Positions 15,714 to 25,160 are shown, numbered from the stretch's first letter. The stretch: 64,000 bases of DNA from Sutcliffiella horikoshii (GCF_019931755.1 NZ_CP082918.1:352001-416000), one strand, 5' to 3'. Translations and numbers: made by a program. Notes: generated by a model from the letters alone, not told the origin.

Positions 15714-18292
15714 ACATTATTAACAAGCTGACCATACGGCATCTGAAGAAAAATAAGAGAAGGACGATGGTGACCATCATTGGAGTCATCATCTCGGTTT
15801 CGATGGTAATGGCTGTCGCGACGCTTGGAGTTTCCTTTCTAGATCTTTTGAAAAGGCAAACCATTGCAGACAACGGAGAATGGCATGTTCAATATAAAAA
15901 TGTCACTAGCGATCAAATAAAAGCAATCGAAAAAGATGGGAATACGAAAGATCTTATTCTTTCCAGCGATATGGGTTATGCCATGTTGGAAGGAGACGAG
16001 ATGACAGATAAGCCCTATCTCTTTTTTAAAGGATACAATGAAGAAGGTTTGGAACAATTTCCTATAAAGTTAAGCAGTGGACGCCTACCTAAAGCGGCAA
16101 ATGAAGTAGTCGTGTCTGATCATCTTGCGAAAGACATAGGGATTAATTATGAAATCGGCGCAGAAATGACCGTTGAAATTGGAAATCGTATGATGGAAGG
16201 TGAACCGGCCCCTTTGCTGCAGAACTATTCTGTTCAAAGAGGGGAAGAGGGATATCTTGAAAACTTGGAAATCCACACAACAGAAACTTTCACTGTTGTA
16301 GGAACGATTGAAAGGCCTTCTTGGGAGGAGCCGTGGGCACCAGGATACACGGTGATTAACTATATCGATCAGGAAAATCTGAATCAAGCGGTGAACGTTG
16401 ACGCCGTTGTGGTGGTTAAGGATTTAAGCCGTTCCATTTTCAAACAAGCGGAACAACTTGCACAACAAAACGATATAGTTGGGGTAGGTTTCAATGATGA
16501 ACTGCTCCGATATTATGGTATCACTGATAACGATAATCTCCATACGACCATGTATTCTTTGGCAGGAATCATCATTGCTGTCATCGTGATTGGTTCGGTA
16601 TCTCTGATATATAATGCCTTTGCAATCAGCGTTTCCGAACGGGCAAGGCATTTGGGTATGCTTTCAAGTGTTGGGGCAACCAAGAAACAAAAGCGTAATT
16701 CGGTCTTCTTTGAAGGGGTCGTCATAGGGTTGATCAGTATTCCAATCGGTGTCTTAGCAGGGCTTGGTGGGATAGCAATTACCTTTATGTTCATCAACAC
16801 CTATATAGCGGATGCATTAGGAACAAGTGTAAAGCTTGAAGTAGTTGTCACGCCAGCTTCTGTTCTGGTTGCTTGCTTCATTTCAAGTGCCACTATTTTT
16901 GTTTCCACCTACATGCCAGCCCGTAAAGCATCCAAAGTCTCAGCCATCGATGCAATCCGCCAGACACAGGATATAAAGCTAACAGGCAAAGCGGTCAAGA
17001 CATCCAAGCTTGTCAGAAAAATATTCGGCTTGGAAGCGGAAATCGGACTGAAAAATGTAAAAAGGAATAAGAAAAGGTATTATGCCACATTGTTTTCACT
17101 CGTCATCAGCATCATCCTTTTCTTATCTGTATCATACTTCACAAATAATTTGAGCAGGTCTGTGGAAATGTCACAGGCTGGAACCGATTTTGATATTTTA
17201 GTTTCAGGAAGCAGCGGAGATATTTCCGACCTTGAATCCTTGGTTCATACAGAAGGTGTAACGGGTTATAGTCTCCAAAAGACGGTTCAGTTAACGTCAC
17301 TAATAGAGGAAGATAAATTTACTGAAGAGTTGATCGCTGTTATCGAAAAAGAAAATATCGAACTTCAAGATGGTAGATATCCATATTACGTGAATGTATA
17401 TGGGTTGAGTGAAAGTAGTTTTCAGGAGTATGCCGATAAAGCCGGAACGGACGCGGTAACCTACCGAGATTTAGAAGACCCGAAGGCGATCATTATTGAA
17501 AAAATATCTTACCAGGATTACGAAGCATCCAAGTTTGTGGAAACAAAATCGATCAACACCAAACCCGGTGAGAGAATCGAGCTGCAATTTACCGATTATG
17601 AAACAAACGAGAGAACCATGCTTGCGGGACTTGAAGTCGGTGCACTGACAGATGAGGTCCCCATGGGAACCAACACAGCAAGGGTTGGCGGGTTGGATAT
17701 AGTCGTGCCGATCGAAACCTTGGATGCCATCCTCAATGAGAAGGCACTTAATGAGGTGCAATCATACCTTTACCTGAATAGCAGTGATCCCATGAAGACG
17801 CAAGAAGCACTCGAAGAAGTCGTTCCCTCTTCCATGTATATATATAACGTCTTTCAAAACAGAGAGCGTGAACAACAAATGATCATGTTCTTATCGGTAT
17901 TCACCTATGGTTTCATTGCATTGATTTCTTTGATTTCCATTGCCAATATCTTTAATACCATTTCTACCAGCATTTCCTTACGAAAGAGAGAATTTGCGAT
18001 GCTGAAGTCTGTCGGAATGACCCCGAAAGGCTTTAACAAAATGATCAATTACGAAAGCATCTTCTACGGAGTGAATGCCCTGTTATTTGGCTTGCCGATC
18101 AGCTTCGTTGTCATGTATCTGATACATCGTTCTGTAAACGAAACATTCCAATACGGGTTTACCCTGCCGTGGCTAGATATCGTGTTTGTGATAGCAGCCA
18201 TTTTCGTTATCGTCAGCTCAGCCATGCTATATTCCATCTCCAAAATAAAAAAAGAAAACATCATTGATGGGTTGAAGCAAGAGAATATATAA
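15710..18292 (+). CDS. Large ABC transporter permease with two FtsX modules
   Basis: An 860-residue protein. Each half has one helix, a large extracytoplasmic domain and a three-helix FtsX block: first half about 20-40 and 285-400, second half about 470-490 and 740-850. The two FtsX blocks share the ERARHLGMLSSVGA / KREFAMLKSVGMT pattern after the first helix of the block. Such duplicated permeases work with one LolD-type ATPase and often belong to regulator-kinase-transporter sets that sense or expel cell-wall-active peptides. The specific substrate cannot be read from sequence. Confidence 0.9.
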   Translation: MNIINKLTIRHLKKNKRRTMVTIIGVIISVSMVMAVATLGVSFLDLLKRQTIADNGEWHVQYKNVTSDQIKAIEKDGNTKDLILSSDMGYAMLEGDEMTDKPYLFFKGYNEEGLEQFPIKLSSGRLPKAANEVVVSDHLAKDIGINYEIGAEMTVEIGNRMMEGEPAPLLQNYSVQRGEEGYLENLEIHTTETFTVVGTIERPSWEEPWAPGYTVINYIDQENLNQAVNVDAVVVVKDLSRSIFKQAEQLAQQNDIVGVGFNDELLRYYGITDNDNLHTTMYSLAGIIIAVIVIGSVSLIYNAFAISVSERARHLGMLSSVGATKKQKRNSVFFEGVVIGLISIPIGVLAGLGGIAITFMFINTYIADALGTSVKLEVVVTPASVLVACFISSATIFVSTYMPARKASKVSAIDAIRQTQDIKLTGKAVKTSKLVRKIFGLEAEIGLKNVKRNKKRYYATLFSLVISIILFLSVSYFTNNLSRSVEMSQAGTDFDILVSGSSGDISDLESLVHTEGVTGYSLQKTVQLTSLIEEDKFTEELIAVIEKENIELQDGRYPYYVNVYGLSESSFQEYADKAGTDAVTYRDLEDPKAIIIEKISYQDYEASKFVETKSINTKPGERIELQFTDYETNERTMLAGLEVGALTDEVPMGTNTARVGGLDIVVPIETLDAILNEKALNEVQSYLYLNSSDPMKTQEALEEVVPSSMYIYNVFQNREREQQMIMFLSVFTYGFIALISLISIANIFNTISTSISLRKREFAMLKSVGMTPKGFNKMINYESIFYGVNALLFGLPISFVVMYLIHRSVNETFQYGFTLPWLDIVFVIAAIFVIVSSAMLYSISKIKKENIIDGLKQENI

Positions 18293-18364
18293 GCATTAGA
18301 TAAAATAAGAAAATCTTATATCTATTCATAAAATAACAGTCATTTCTATTATCACCCTCTTTGA

Positions 18365-18394
18365 GTAAGATGAAAGTAGAATCTAACATCTTAC
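18365..18394 (+). other. Hairpin just before a ribosome site
   Basis: GTAAGATG (18365-18372) and CATCTTAC (18387-18394) are perfect inverted arms three bases upstream of the AAGGAGG of the VOC gene. It could influence translation or be an operator. Function is unknown. Confidence 0.35.
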
Positions 18395-18410
18395 AAAAGG
18401 AGGGTTTTTC

Positions 18411-18779
18411 ATGTCATTTGCAATCAACAAAATCGATCATGTCCAGCTTGCCATGCCAAAGGGGCTGGAGGATGACGCGCGCAAATTTTATGGTGAGATT
18501 TTAGGCTTAGAAGAAGTGGAAAAGCCGGAGTCGCTTAGAAAAAGAGGCGGGGTGTGGTTTAGTAAAGGTGCTGTTCATCTTCATTTAGGGGTGGAGGAGC
18601 CTTTTATTCCTGCAAAAAAAGCACATCCGGCATTTGAGGTTCATCAAATAGAAGAGTTTAAACATTATCTGAGCTCACAGGCGGTGGAGTACACGGTGGA
18701 CGAGAATCTTCCTGGAGCAAATAGGATTTATGTAAGTGATCCTTTTGGAAACAGGCTGGAGTTTTTGGAATGGGTTTGA
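18411..18779 (+). CDS. VOC/glyoxalase-fold protein
   Basis: A 122-residue vicinal-oxygen-chelate domain: paired beta-alpha-beta-beta-beta modules beginning KIDHVQLAMPKG and containing FYGEILGLEE, VHLHLGVE and the closing DPFGNRLEFLEW. His11 of DHVQL, His in VHLHL and Glu near the C-terminus are candidate metal ligands. The family spans glyoxalases, dioxygenases and fosfomycin or bleomycin resistance proteins. A strong AAGGAGG ribosome site is present, and no operon partner. Confidence 0.9.
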   Translation: MSFAINKIDHVQLAMPKGLEDDARKFYGEILGLEEVEKPESLRKRGGVWFSKGAVHLHLGVEEPFIPAKKAHPAFEVHQIEEFKHYLSSQAVEYTVDENLPGANRIYVSDPFGNRLEFLEWV

Positions 18780-18810
18780 GTTCTTAAGAAAGACAGGTGC
18801 CCTTGAATTA

Positions 18811-18892
18811 TGCAATAAATAAGAGGATTTATACAATAAACCACCGAAATTATTCAATAAACGCTGTGATTTATTCAATAAATCCTGTTAAA
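18811..18892 (+). repeat. 21-bp tandem array F, four units
   Basis: CAATAAA recurs at 18813, 18834, 18855 and 18876, exactly 21 bases apart, with the wider pattern TATTCAATAAA followed by variable bases and GATT. It starts about 30 bases after the VOC stop. Because 21 is a multiple of three, one forward frame reads a seven-residue periodic peptide (Y-x-I-N pattern). I see no ribosome site that would make this a gene. Confidence 0.88.
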
Positions 18893-18950
18893 TTCACCAC
18901 AATCCATTTATTCCCACACTATCTAATGAAAGTTGTGTGTTCGGAGAAGG

Positions 18951-18975
18951 TGGTGGGTCGAGGAACCTGTCCCCA
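18951..18975 (+). repeat. REP-like palindromic fragment
   Basis: GTGGG and CCCAC flank GAGGAACCTGTC. Similar GGAACCTGTCCC sequences recur in Bacillaceae genomes as far as I remember, often in palindromic form. This is a single copy in the window. Confidence 0.35.
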
Positions 18976-18982
18976 CAGCCCT

Positions 18983-19384
18983 CTACCCCCGCAACCATTT
19001 CACCACTTCGATCCTGGTTCCTTGTTCCATGACGGAATCTATCATGAACTCATCCATCATTCTTTTTACTCCGGGGAGGCCTGCGCCGAGGCTGTCGGAG
19101 GTGGAGTAGCCGTCTTCCATGGCTTTGCCGATACTGGTGATTCCGGGTCCGTTGTCGACTACAATCACACTTAATCCTGGTGCGTATTTATGTATCACCT
19201 CTATAGAAACAGTGCCCGATCCGGCATATTTTATCACGTTTCGTGCGAGTTCTGAGATGGCGGTCGTGATGCGGACTTGATCAATATAGTTGAAACCCAT
19301 ACTGATGGCTATTTCTCTTCCAAGTCTTCTGGCCATGATGATATCTTTGTCGTCTTTGATGGTGAGTTGGTGTTTAATATCCAT
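18983..19384 (-). CDS. Orphan RsbT-like serine/threonine kinase (anti-sigma-factor fold)
   Basis: A 133-residue GHKL-fold protein with the N box ISELARNVIKYAG, DNGPGI and the nucleotide-lid motif GLGAGLPGVKRMMDEF. Length and sequence follow B. subtilis RsbT, the switch kinase of the sigma-B stressosome, more closely than RsbW or SpoIIAB. No rsbR, rsbS, rsbU or sigB gene is adjacent, so it is an orphan paralogue. Its neighbour on the same strand is a YbcI-like protein. The ribosome site is AGGAGGG. Partner proteins are unknown. Confidence 0.85.
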   Translation of the reverse strand: MDIKHQLTIKDDKDIIMARRLGREIAISMGFNYIDQVRITTAISELARNVIKYAGSGTVSIEVIHKYAPGLSVIVVDNGPGITSIGKAMEDGYSTSDSLGAGLPGVKRMMDEFMIDSVMEQGTRIEVVKWLRG

Positions 19385-19443
19385 TCAATCATCCCTCCTA
19401 GGGTAAAGCTGTTTGCCATAAGCGGAGAGGTAAGCTACAAAAT

Positions 19444-19490
19444 AAAAAGCCAAAGAGAGGGTGGGGTAGGTACCGCCTTCTCTTTGGCTT
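19444..19490 (-). terminator. Terminator between the YbcI-like gene and the RsbT-like gene
   Basis: AAGCCAAAGAGA and TCTCTTTGGCTT form a 12-bp stem around an 18-20 base loop. On the minus strand it is followed by TTTTTATTTTG. It ends the transcript of 19515-20216. Confidence 0.85.
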
Positions 19491-19514
19491 ATGTCTAGTT
19501 CCATGCCTAGATCA

Positions 19515-20216
19515 TTACTGCCGGTTATTTATTTGAGGTGCAAGTATAAACACGATAACGCTCTTATCCAAGGTAAAGTCCCAGTTGACAAATATATCTT
19601 GGATATCCTTTTGCAATAGTCGTTGGAAGGATGGTTTTGCTTGGAAGAGGAGTTTTTTCTCCAGCTTCCTTTTTGCGAGTGTCAATGCTTCTTCAAATCC
19701 CAGTTCAATGAGTTGTTCCTCTATTCGAACGAGGATGCCTTCTCTAATAATTATCAACGTGCGTTCATTCAACATATGGGAGTATGTAACATCCGGATGT
19801 TTCTCTGCTTCGGCGCTGATTTTGGTAATAATGGTTTCGATTTCTCTTCGATTGAGATAGTTGTATTCAAAGAATCTCTCTATTTTCTCCTCGACTCCGA
19901 CCAAGAGGCCAGATCCGTTCTGGAAAGTCCAGTCATAGTAAAACTCTTTTATCGGTAATCCTGTGACGGAATGGATCATTTCTTTAATTGTGTCGTTCAA
20001 TTTACGCATCATTTTATCCCGTATCTCTTCGACCGTCATCGTATGATTGTCTTCGAGCAACATATTCTCGATGGGAGATAAAAAATGGCGTAAGTAGATG
20101 ATAACATATGGTGATGCGATTGTTACAAAGACAGCCTCGGGTCCTTTACCGAAGTGCTTTCTCAGTAATCTTCCAATTTCGCTCGATAATTCGGACTGCT
20201 GCAGTTTTACTTCCAT
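19515..20216 (-). CDS. YbcI-like protein with two DUF2294 repeats
   Basis: A 233-residue protein made of two similar halves of about 115 residues. Both contain a GRLLRKHFGKGPE / RRLLQKDI-like start and the pattern RTLIIIREGILVRIEEQL or VTIASPYVIIYLRHFLSPIE. This is the DUF2294/YbcI architecture, whose biochemical role is not established to my knowledge. No membrane segment or signal peptide is present. It sits upstream of the RsbT-like gene on the same strand but is separated from it by a terminator. Confidence 0.7.
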   Translation of the reverse strand: MEVKLQQSELSSEIGRLLRKHFGKGPEAVFVTIASPYVIIYLRHFLSPIENMLLEDNHTMTVEEIRDKMMRKLNDTIKEMIHSVTGLPIKEFYYDWTFQNGSGLLVGVEEKIERFFEYNYLNRREIETIITKISAEAEKHPDVTYSHMLNERTLIIIREGILVRIEEQLIELGFEEALTLAKRKLEKKLLFQAKPSFQRLLQKDIQDIFVNWDFTLDKSVIVFILAPQINNRQ

Positions 20217-20343
20217 TGTCTCATCCCTTTAAGAACAAGAGGTTTGCCCTATGTTCTGTGAAGATTTTAAGGGATGTAGTGTTAAAAAAGTTTAACCCTT
20301 TTGATATAGGGGTAAATGTTTAAGTTGGTCACACCCTCTTATA

Positions 20344-20359
20344 TGTAGAAAATTCTACA
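20344..20359 (+). promoter_or_regulatory. Inverted repeat TGTAGAA-AA-TTCTACA
   Basis: A perfect 7-2-7 palindrome in the 370-base divergent region between the YbcI-like gene and yeaC. It is probably a repressor or activator site. The rest of 20217-20587 shows no gene; a possible promoter (TTGCTG 20542, TATAGA 20564) precedes yeaC. Confidence 0.4.
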
Positions 20360-20587
20360 CGAAAACCGAAATTCCTTCTTTATTATTAGATATTGTTTGC
20401 TATTTTTTCCCTGAGAGCGATTAGTACCATTCGTTCTCCTTTTTTTGTTATTCTATATATAGGGAAAATTGAAACTATTTGCATGGGTTTTAAAGGGTTT
20501 TTCTGCCAGAAAAGCGAATATAGTGTAGGTTAGGTATCATTTTGCTGTCGATTTATAGATAAATATAGATTATAGGGGGTACGGATT

Positions 20588-21541
20588 TTGGAAACATCAC
20601 CATTACAAGTAAAACGAATATTGGACAATATTGGCAATGTTATGATTGGCAAAGAACATGTGGCGGAATTGAGTATTGTTGCCTTGCTTGCAGGGGGGCA
20701 TGTGTTGCTTGAGGATGTACCGGGAGTTGGGAAGACATTGATGGTTCGTTCCCTTGCCAAGTCTGTCGGGGCAAATTTTAAACGCATTCAGTTTACGCCC
20801 GACCTTTTGCCTTCAGATGTAACAGGAAGCTCCATTTACAACCCGAAAGAATTAAAGTTTGAGTTTAGGCCTGGCCCGATTATGGGGAACATCGTCCTTG
20901 CTGATGAAATTAACCGTACATCACCGAAAACACAGGCCGCTTTATTAGAGGGGATGGAAGAGGGAAGTGTAACAGTGGATGGAAATACCCTTTCACTTGG
21001 CAGTCCGTTCTTTGTTATGGCCACGCAAAACCCGATTGAATATGAGGGGACATACCCATTGCCAGAGGCGCAGCTTGACCGCTTTTTATTCAAGATGAAC
21101 ATGGGTTACCCAACACCACAAGAAGAAGTGAATATTTTACATACGACTGAAAAGAAACAGCCGATCAATGAGTTGCAATCGGTTATTACATTGGAAGAAC
21201 TTCAGGAAATGCAGAAACAGGTAAAAGAAGTGCATGTGGATGTGACGGTAAAAGAGTACATCGTTGACTTGGTTAATCGTACGCGTACACATCAATCCGT
21301 TTACTTGGGAGCGAGTCCGCGTGGGTCGGTGGCCTTGATGAAAGCGTCCCAAGCATATGCCTTTATTCATGGCAGAGATTATGTGGTGCCGGATGATATA
21401 CAATATTTGGCTCCTTACGTGTTGCCGCATCGGATTATTTTGAAATCAGAGGCAAAGTTTGAGGGGATGACAGCGGAGCAAGTGGTGAAAAAGGTTATTG
21501 ATCGTACACCGATTCCGGTTCAAAGGTCGATGACAAGATAA
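20588..21541 (+). CDS. yeaC: MoxR-family AAA+ ATPase
   Basis: A 317-residue AAA+ ATPase of the MoxR group. Walker A is GVGKT in EDVPGVGKTLMVR, Walker B is IVLADEINRTSP, sensor 1 is ATQNPIEYEGTYPLPEAQLDRF, and the arginine finger and sensor 2 regions follow. The start is TTG at 20588, set by GGGGG at about 20574-20579. MoxR ATPases act as chaperones for metal or cofactor insertion with DUF58/vWA partners, and the DUF58 gene follows with a one-base overlap. The order MoxR-DUF58-transglutaminase upstream of guaA is that of B. subtilis yeaC-yeaD-yebA. Confidence 0.93.
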   Translation: METSPLQVKRILDNIGNVMIGKEHVAELSIVALLAGGHVLLEDVPGVGKTLMVRSLAKSVGANFKRIQFTPDLLPSDVTGSSIYNPKELKFEFRPGPIMGNIVLADEINRTSPKTQAALLEGMEEGSVTVDGNTLSLGSPFFVMATQNPIEYEGTYPLPEAQLDRFLFKMNMGYPTPQEEVNILHTTEKKQPINELQSVITLEELQEMQKQVKEVHVDVTVKEYIVDLVNRTRTHQSVYLGASPRGSVALMKASQAYAFIHGRDYVVPDDIQYLAPYVLPHRIILKSEAKFEGMTAEQVVKKVIDRTPIPVQRSMTR

Positions 21542-22755
21542 TGAAGGCATTTTTTCAGAAAGTTAAAAAAGTCTGGAAACTGGTTTCTTTTCTGCTATTG
21601 GTAGTCACCACATTTGTTTATGCCATGTTCCAAGGCGGATTTGTCAGCTGGTTCTTGTTTATCAGCTTCCTGCCTTTTGCCTTGTATGCTTTTTTAATAT
21701 TGGTTTATCCGCTCAAGGATTTTGAAGTCTCAAGAGCGATCAATCAGGAAAAATATCGTGCGGGGGATAGATTGATAGGGACCATTACTTTAAGAAGAAC
21801 GGTTCCGGTCCCGCTTGCCTTTCTTTTAGTAGAAGAAGTACTTCCAAATGATCTGTTATTTTGCCAGCAAACAAAACAAGCAAAACGAATCCTTTTTCCA
21901 TGGTTTAAAAGCACGATTACCATTCAATATGCTCTAGACCGTGTTCCGCGCGGGGAACATACATTGACAGGAGTCCGTTTGGTGACAGGTGATTTCCTCG
22001 GCTTGATTGAAAAAGAGAGAGTCATAGAATTAGATCAACACTTTTTGGTGTATCCAAGTTTTACAGAAATGACGTATAGGCAACACGAAAATAAATTTGA
22101 TCAAGGGTCCACTTCCTCCAAAATGAAGATGGTACGTGATACGTCCATGACCGTTGGGGTCAGGGAATATCAACCAGGGGACAGGTTCTCCTGGATTGAT
22201 TGGAAGGCGACGGCGCGTCGAAATGACATCATGACCAAGGAATTTGAACAGCAGCAATCACATGACGTTATGCTGTTCATCGATCGTTCCCAACCCGCCT
22301 CATTTGAAAGTGCGGTAAGTTACAGCGCGGCAATGACCAAAGCCATCCTTAAGTATGGATCGCAGGTTGGCCTTGTGTCCCTTGGGGAAGATCGATCTGT
22401 GTACTCGTTGCGAAGCGGGGAAGAGCAGTTTGCGGGGATCTATTATCATCTTGCAAAAATACAACCGAACAGTAAAAGGGACTTTTCCAAAGTGATTGAA
22501 ATGGAAATCGGCAAATTTCAGCCAACTGTTACGTTTCTTTTTATTACAGGTAAGCTTGAGAGAGGCATGGTGGAAAGCCTCGAGAAACTCTCCACTAGGC
22601 ACCTGCATCTGGAAGTGCATCTGACAAAGGATGACGGAGTTCGTTTAACGAAAGAAGAACTCGCATATATGGATCTATTAAAACGGAGAAACATTTTAAT
22701 TAAGACCGTTTATCCCAATCGAACGAAAAGCACCATCAGAAGTGAGGTGAGTTAG
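21541..22755 (+). CDS. yeaD: DUF58 membrane protein (vWA-like), MoxR partner
   Basis: A 404-residue protein. Two N-terminal membrane helices (about 15-33 and 37-56) precede a beta-rich region and the DUF58 signature VREYQPGDRFSWIDWKATAR (about 205-224). The following segment FEQQQSHDVMLFIDRS is vWA-like with a degenerate metal site. The gene overlaps the MoxR stop by one base and precedes the transglutaminase by two bases, so all three are one operon. Function is not established beyond association with MoxR ATPases. Confidence 0.9.
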   Translation: MKAFFQKVKKVWKLVSFLLLVVTTFVYAMFQGGFVSWFLFISFLPFALYAFLILVYPLKDFEVSRAINQEKYRAGDRLIGTITLRRTVPVPLAFLLVEEVLPNDLLFCQQTKQAKRILFPWFKSTITIQYALDRVPRGEHTLTGVRLVTGDFLGLIEKERVIELDQHFLVYPSFTEMTYRQHENKFDQGSTSSKMKMVRDTSMTVGVREYQPGDRFSWIDWKATARRNDIMTKEFEQQQSHDVMLFIDRSQPASFESAVSYSAAMTKAILKYGSQVGLVSLGEDRSVYSLRSGEEQFAGIYYHLAKIQPNSKRDFSKVIEMEIGKFQPTVTFLFITGKLERGMVESLEKLSTRHLHLEVHLTKDDGVRLTKEELAYMDLLKRRNILIKTVYPNRTKSTIRSEVS

Positions 22756-22757
22756 CG

Positions 22758-24980
22758 ATGGCGAAATCTAACCCATATCAACGGAACATTTATGCCTTAC
22801 TCATGCATGTGTTCGGATTTATTCTGCTTTTAGAATGGATTCTGCCATTGAGGGATGTGACAGATACTGCGAATTTGTATGTGTTTGTGGTGTTCCTTCT
22901 TATATCTTTTTCGCTGTCATTTTTGCAAATACTCCCTTTGCTCAGCTTTTTCGTTCATTTTGGGTTTATGTTTTATTTTATCCATATCCTCTATATGGAT
23001 GGCAGGTTTCTGAGTAGAGACTGGTTCTCTTACCTTTGGAATGACTTGAAATATAATGTGAATGTTATCTGGGCGCAAGATTGGGTTGCTATGACAGGGA
23101 TGTTCAGGAGTATTTTGCTGTTTATTCTTTTATGGCTTGTTAGTTATCTTGTCATCTACTGGATTTTGTACCGAAAACAAATGCTTTTATTTGTTATTTT
23201 TACGATCACCTACGTTGCCATTCTTGATACATTTACTCCGTATCAAGGAAATGAAGCGATTATGCGGTTGATTGTGGTTGGACTTTCCATTGTTGGATTT
23301 GTCCATCTTGAAAGATTGAAAGAACGGGAAGGTGTATATAGAAGTGGTAAACTCCTGATAGGATGGGGAGTTCCGCTGATTATCTTCATTCTTCTTTCCG
23401 CTACAGCAGGCTACTTTTCGCCTAAAGCTGCCCCTGTTTGGCCGGATCCTGTGCCTTTTTTGAAGGCTATTGGTAATGGAGATGGTCCGGGAACCGGTGG
23501 CGGTGTGCGTAAAATAGGATATGGCGAAAACGACTCGCGCCTTGGTGGACCGTTTGTACCTGATGATAGCGTTGTTTTCCAGGCGGAACTGACGCGCACC
23601 CATTATTGGCGTGTGGAAACGAAGGATGTTTATACTGGAAAAGGTTGGGATTCCACAGAAGGAGAACGGGCGGAGCTTAACGGAGGGCAGAATGATCAGG
23701 TCTCTTGGATGAGTGATGAGGTACCAACAGATGCCTACTCTGCAACTTTGACGATGGAGAAAACCTATCCTCATATCAATTATCCGCTGGGACTAAACGA
23801 AATCCAAGTGGAAGAAGAGGGTATCAATTTTAGCCTGAACGACAGTACGGAAAAAATTCGTACGTTGGATGAAAGTGGAGATCCAGTTGAATTAGAAGAA
23901 TACCGTGTGAACTATGATTTTCCGAGGTATTATATAGAAGCATTAAAAGGAGCGCAGCCTGGAACGGGTGAGGAAACCAACGAAGAATTTGTGGAACGTT
24001 ACACCCAGTTGCCGGACTCTTTGCCAGACAGGGTGGTCGGCCTTGCGGAAGAAATAACCGGGTCGTTCACGTCGCGCTTTGACAAGGTTAATGCAGTGGA
24101 GAGATATTTCCGAAACAACGACTTTGTCTATGAAACAACAGATGTTGCCGTTCCTACAGGGGATGAAGACTATGTGGATCAATTCCTATTTGAAACGATG
24201 CAGGGATATTGCGATAATTTCTCGACTTCGATGGTGGCCCTTTTGCGTGCTGTCGACATACCGGCAAGATGGGTAAAGGGATACACGCAAGGTGAGTTTG
24301 TCGATGTGACGGAAAATAATACCCGGCTTTTTGAAGTGACAAACAATAACGCCCACTCTTGGGTGGAAGTATACTATCCGGAAGTCGGCTGGGTAACGTA
24401 CGAACCAACCAGCGGATTTTCTAACCCTTATAGCTTTGTGTATCAGTCTGTAGAAGAAAATACAGGGGAAACAACAGAGGAAGACGATACCATCGAACAA
24501 CCGGAACAGCCGGAAACAGATGAAAGTAATATTCCTGAGCTGGATCCAGGTGAAGATGAAGAGGCTGCTGGAGGATCGGGTTCTAATAATGGAACATGGA
24601 ATTTTGCAGATATCTCTTGGAAGCCAGTAACACTTTTCCTGTCGTCGCTGGTTGCTGCAGGTGCCTTGTTATTTTTCGGCCGCAATAAATGGATACCGTA
24701 TTTCTATATCCTGCGCTATAAAGGGAAAAAGGATGAAGGTACGTTTAACAAAGCGTATCCTGCACTGTTGAGGCAGTTGCATGCTGTCGGTCTCACCCGT
24801 AAAGATGGTCAGACACTTCGCGAATATGCCAAGTATATAGACGACTATTACAGTACAGGTGATATGCAGTCACTCACTGCTCGTTACGAACGTGTACTTT
24901 ACCGTGGCGATTCGTCTGAGCAGGAATGGGAGAAATCGGTGGAATTATGGGAAAATTTAATTAAAAAGACATCATCTTGA
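22758..24980 (+). CDS. yebA: Membrane-bound transglutaminase-like protein
   Basis: A 740-residue protein. Five to six membrane helices fill about 1-220. An extracytoplasmic transglutaminase core follows with a complete Cys-His-Asp triad region: Cys in MQGYCDNFSTSMVALLR, His in NNAHSWVEVYYP and Asp/Glu shortly after. Then come an acidic Glu/Pro linker, a further helix (about 620-640) and a cytoplasmic DUF4129-like tail. Such proteins, paired with MoxR and DUF58 genes, are thought to act on envelope peptides or proteins. The guaA promoter overlaps its last codons. Confidence 0.9.
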   Translation: MAKSNPYQRNIYALLMHVFGFILLLEWILPLRDVTDTANLYVFVVFLLISFSLSFLQILPLLSFFVHFGFMFYFIHILYMDGRFLSRDWFSYLWNDLKYNVNVIWAQDWVAMTGMFRSILLFILLWLVSYLVIYWILYRKQMLLFVIFTITYVAILDTFTPYQGNEAIMRLIVVGLSIVGFVHLERLKEREGVYRSGKLLIGWGVPLIIFILLSATAGYFSPKAAPVWPDPVPFLKAIGNGDGPGTGGGVRKIGYGENDSRLGGPFVPDDSVVFQAELTRTHYWRVETKDVYTGKGWDSTEGERAELNGGQNDQVSWMSDEVPTDAYSATLTMEKTYPHINYPLGLNEIQVEEEGINFSLNDSTEKIRTLDESGDPVELEEYRVNYDFPRYYIEALKGAQPGTGEETNEEFVERYTQLPDSLPDRVVGLAEEITGSFTSRFDKVNAVERYFRNNDFVYETTDVAVPTGDEDYVDQFLFETMQGYCDNFSTSMVALLRAVDIPARWVKGYTQGEFVDVTENNTRLFEVTNNNAHSWVEVYYPEVGWVTYEPTSGFSNPYSFVYQSVEENTGETTEEDDTIEQPEQPETDESNIPELDPGEDEEAAGGSGSNNGTWNFADISWKPVTLFLSSLVAAGALLFFGRNKWIPYFYILRYKGKKDEGTFNKAYPALLRQLHAVGLTRKDGQTLREYAKYIDDYYSTGDMQSLTARYERVLYRGDSSEQEWEKSVELWENLIKKTSS

Positions 24981-25005
24981 CCTAGTAGAAACACACTGAT
25001 AGAAT
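24977..25005 (+). promoter_or_regulatory. Sigma-A promoter of guaA
   Basis: TTGACC (24977-24982), a 17-base spacer and TAGAAT (25000-25005). The -35 overlaps the stop codon of yebA. Transcription would begin near 25012, shortly before the riboswitch. Confidence 0.75.
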
Positions 25006-25037
25006 AAGGTCAAATTAATACAACTATAATTTATTGG

Positions 25038-25106
25038 CTTCATATATCCTCGATAATATGGTTCGAGAGTCTCTACCGGGTTGCCGTCAACTACCCGACT
25101 ATGAAG
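25038..25106 (+). promoter_or_regulatory. Guanine riboswitch of guaA (aptamer)
   Basis: P1 is CTTCATA (25038-25044) with TATGAAG (25100-25106). The loop and junction motifs of purine aptamers are present: ATATGGTTCGAGAGTCTCTACCGGG without gaps, then CCGTCAA and CCCGACTATG. The discriminating base in GACTATG is C, as in guanine/hypoxanthine aptamers; adenine aptamers have T there. High guanine should stabilise P1 and release the terminator at 25161-25207. Confidence 0.95.
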
Positions 25107-25160
25107 GCAGTTCTAATACTAGTAGGGAGCATTATATCCATATAAGTCCCCATTAGCAAA

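Noticed and set aside
18797..19174. 125-codon plus-strand frame after the VOC gene
   Set aside because: It starts in the 21-bp array, has no ribosome site and ends antisense to the RsbT-like gene.
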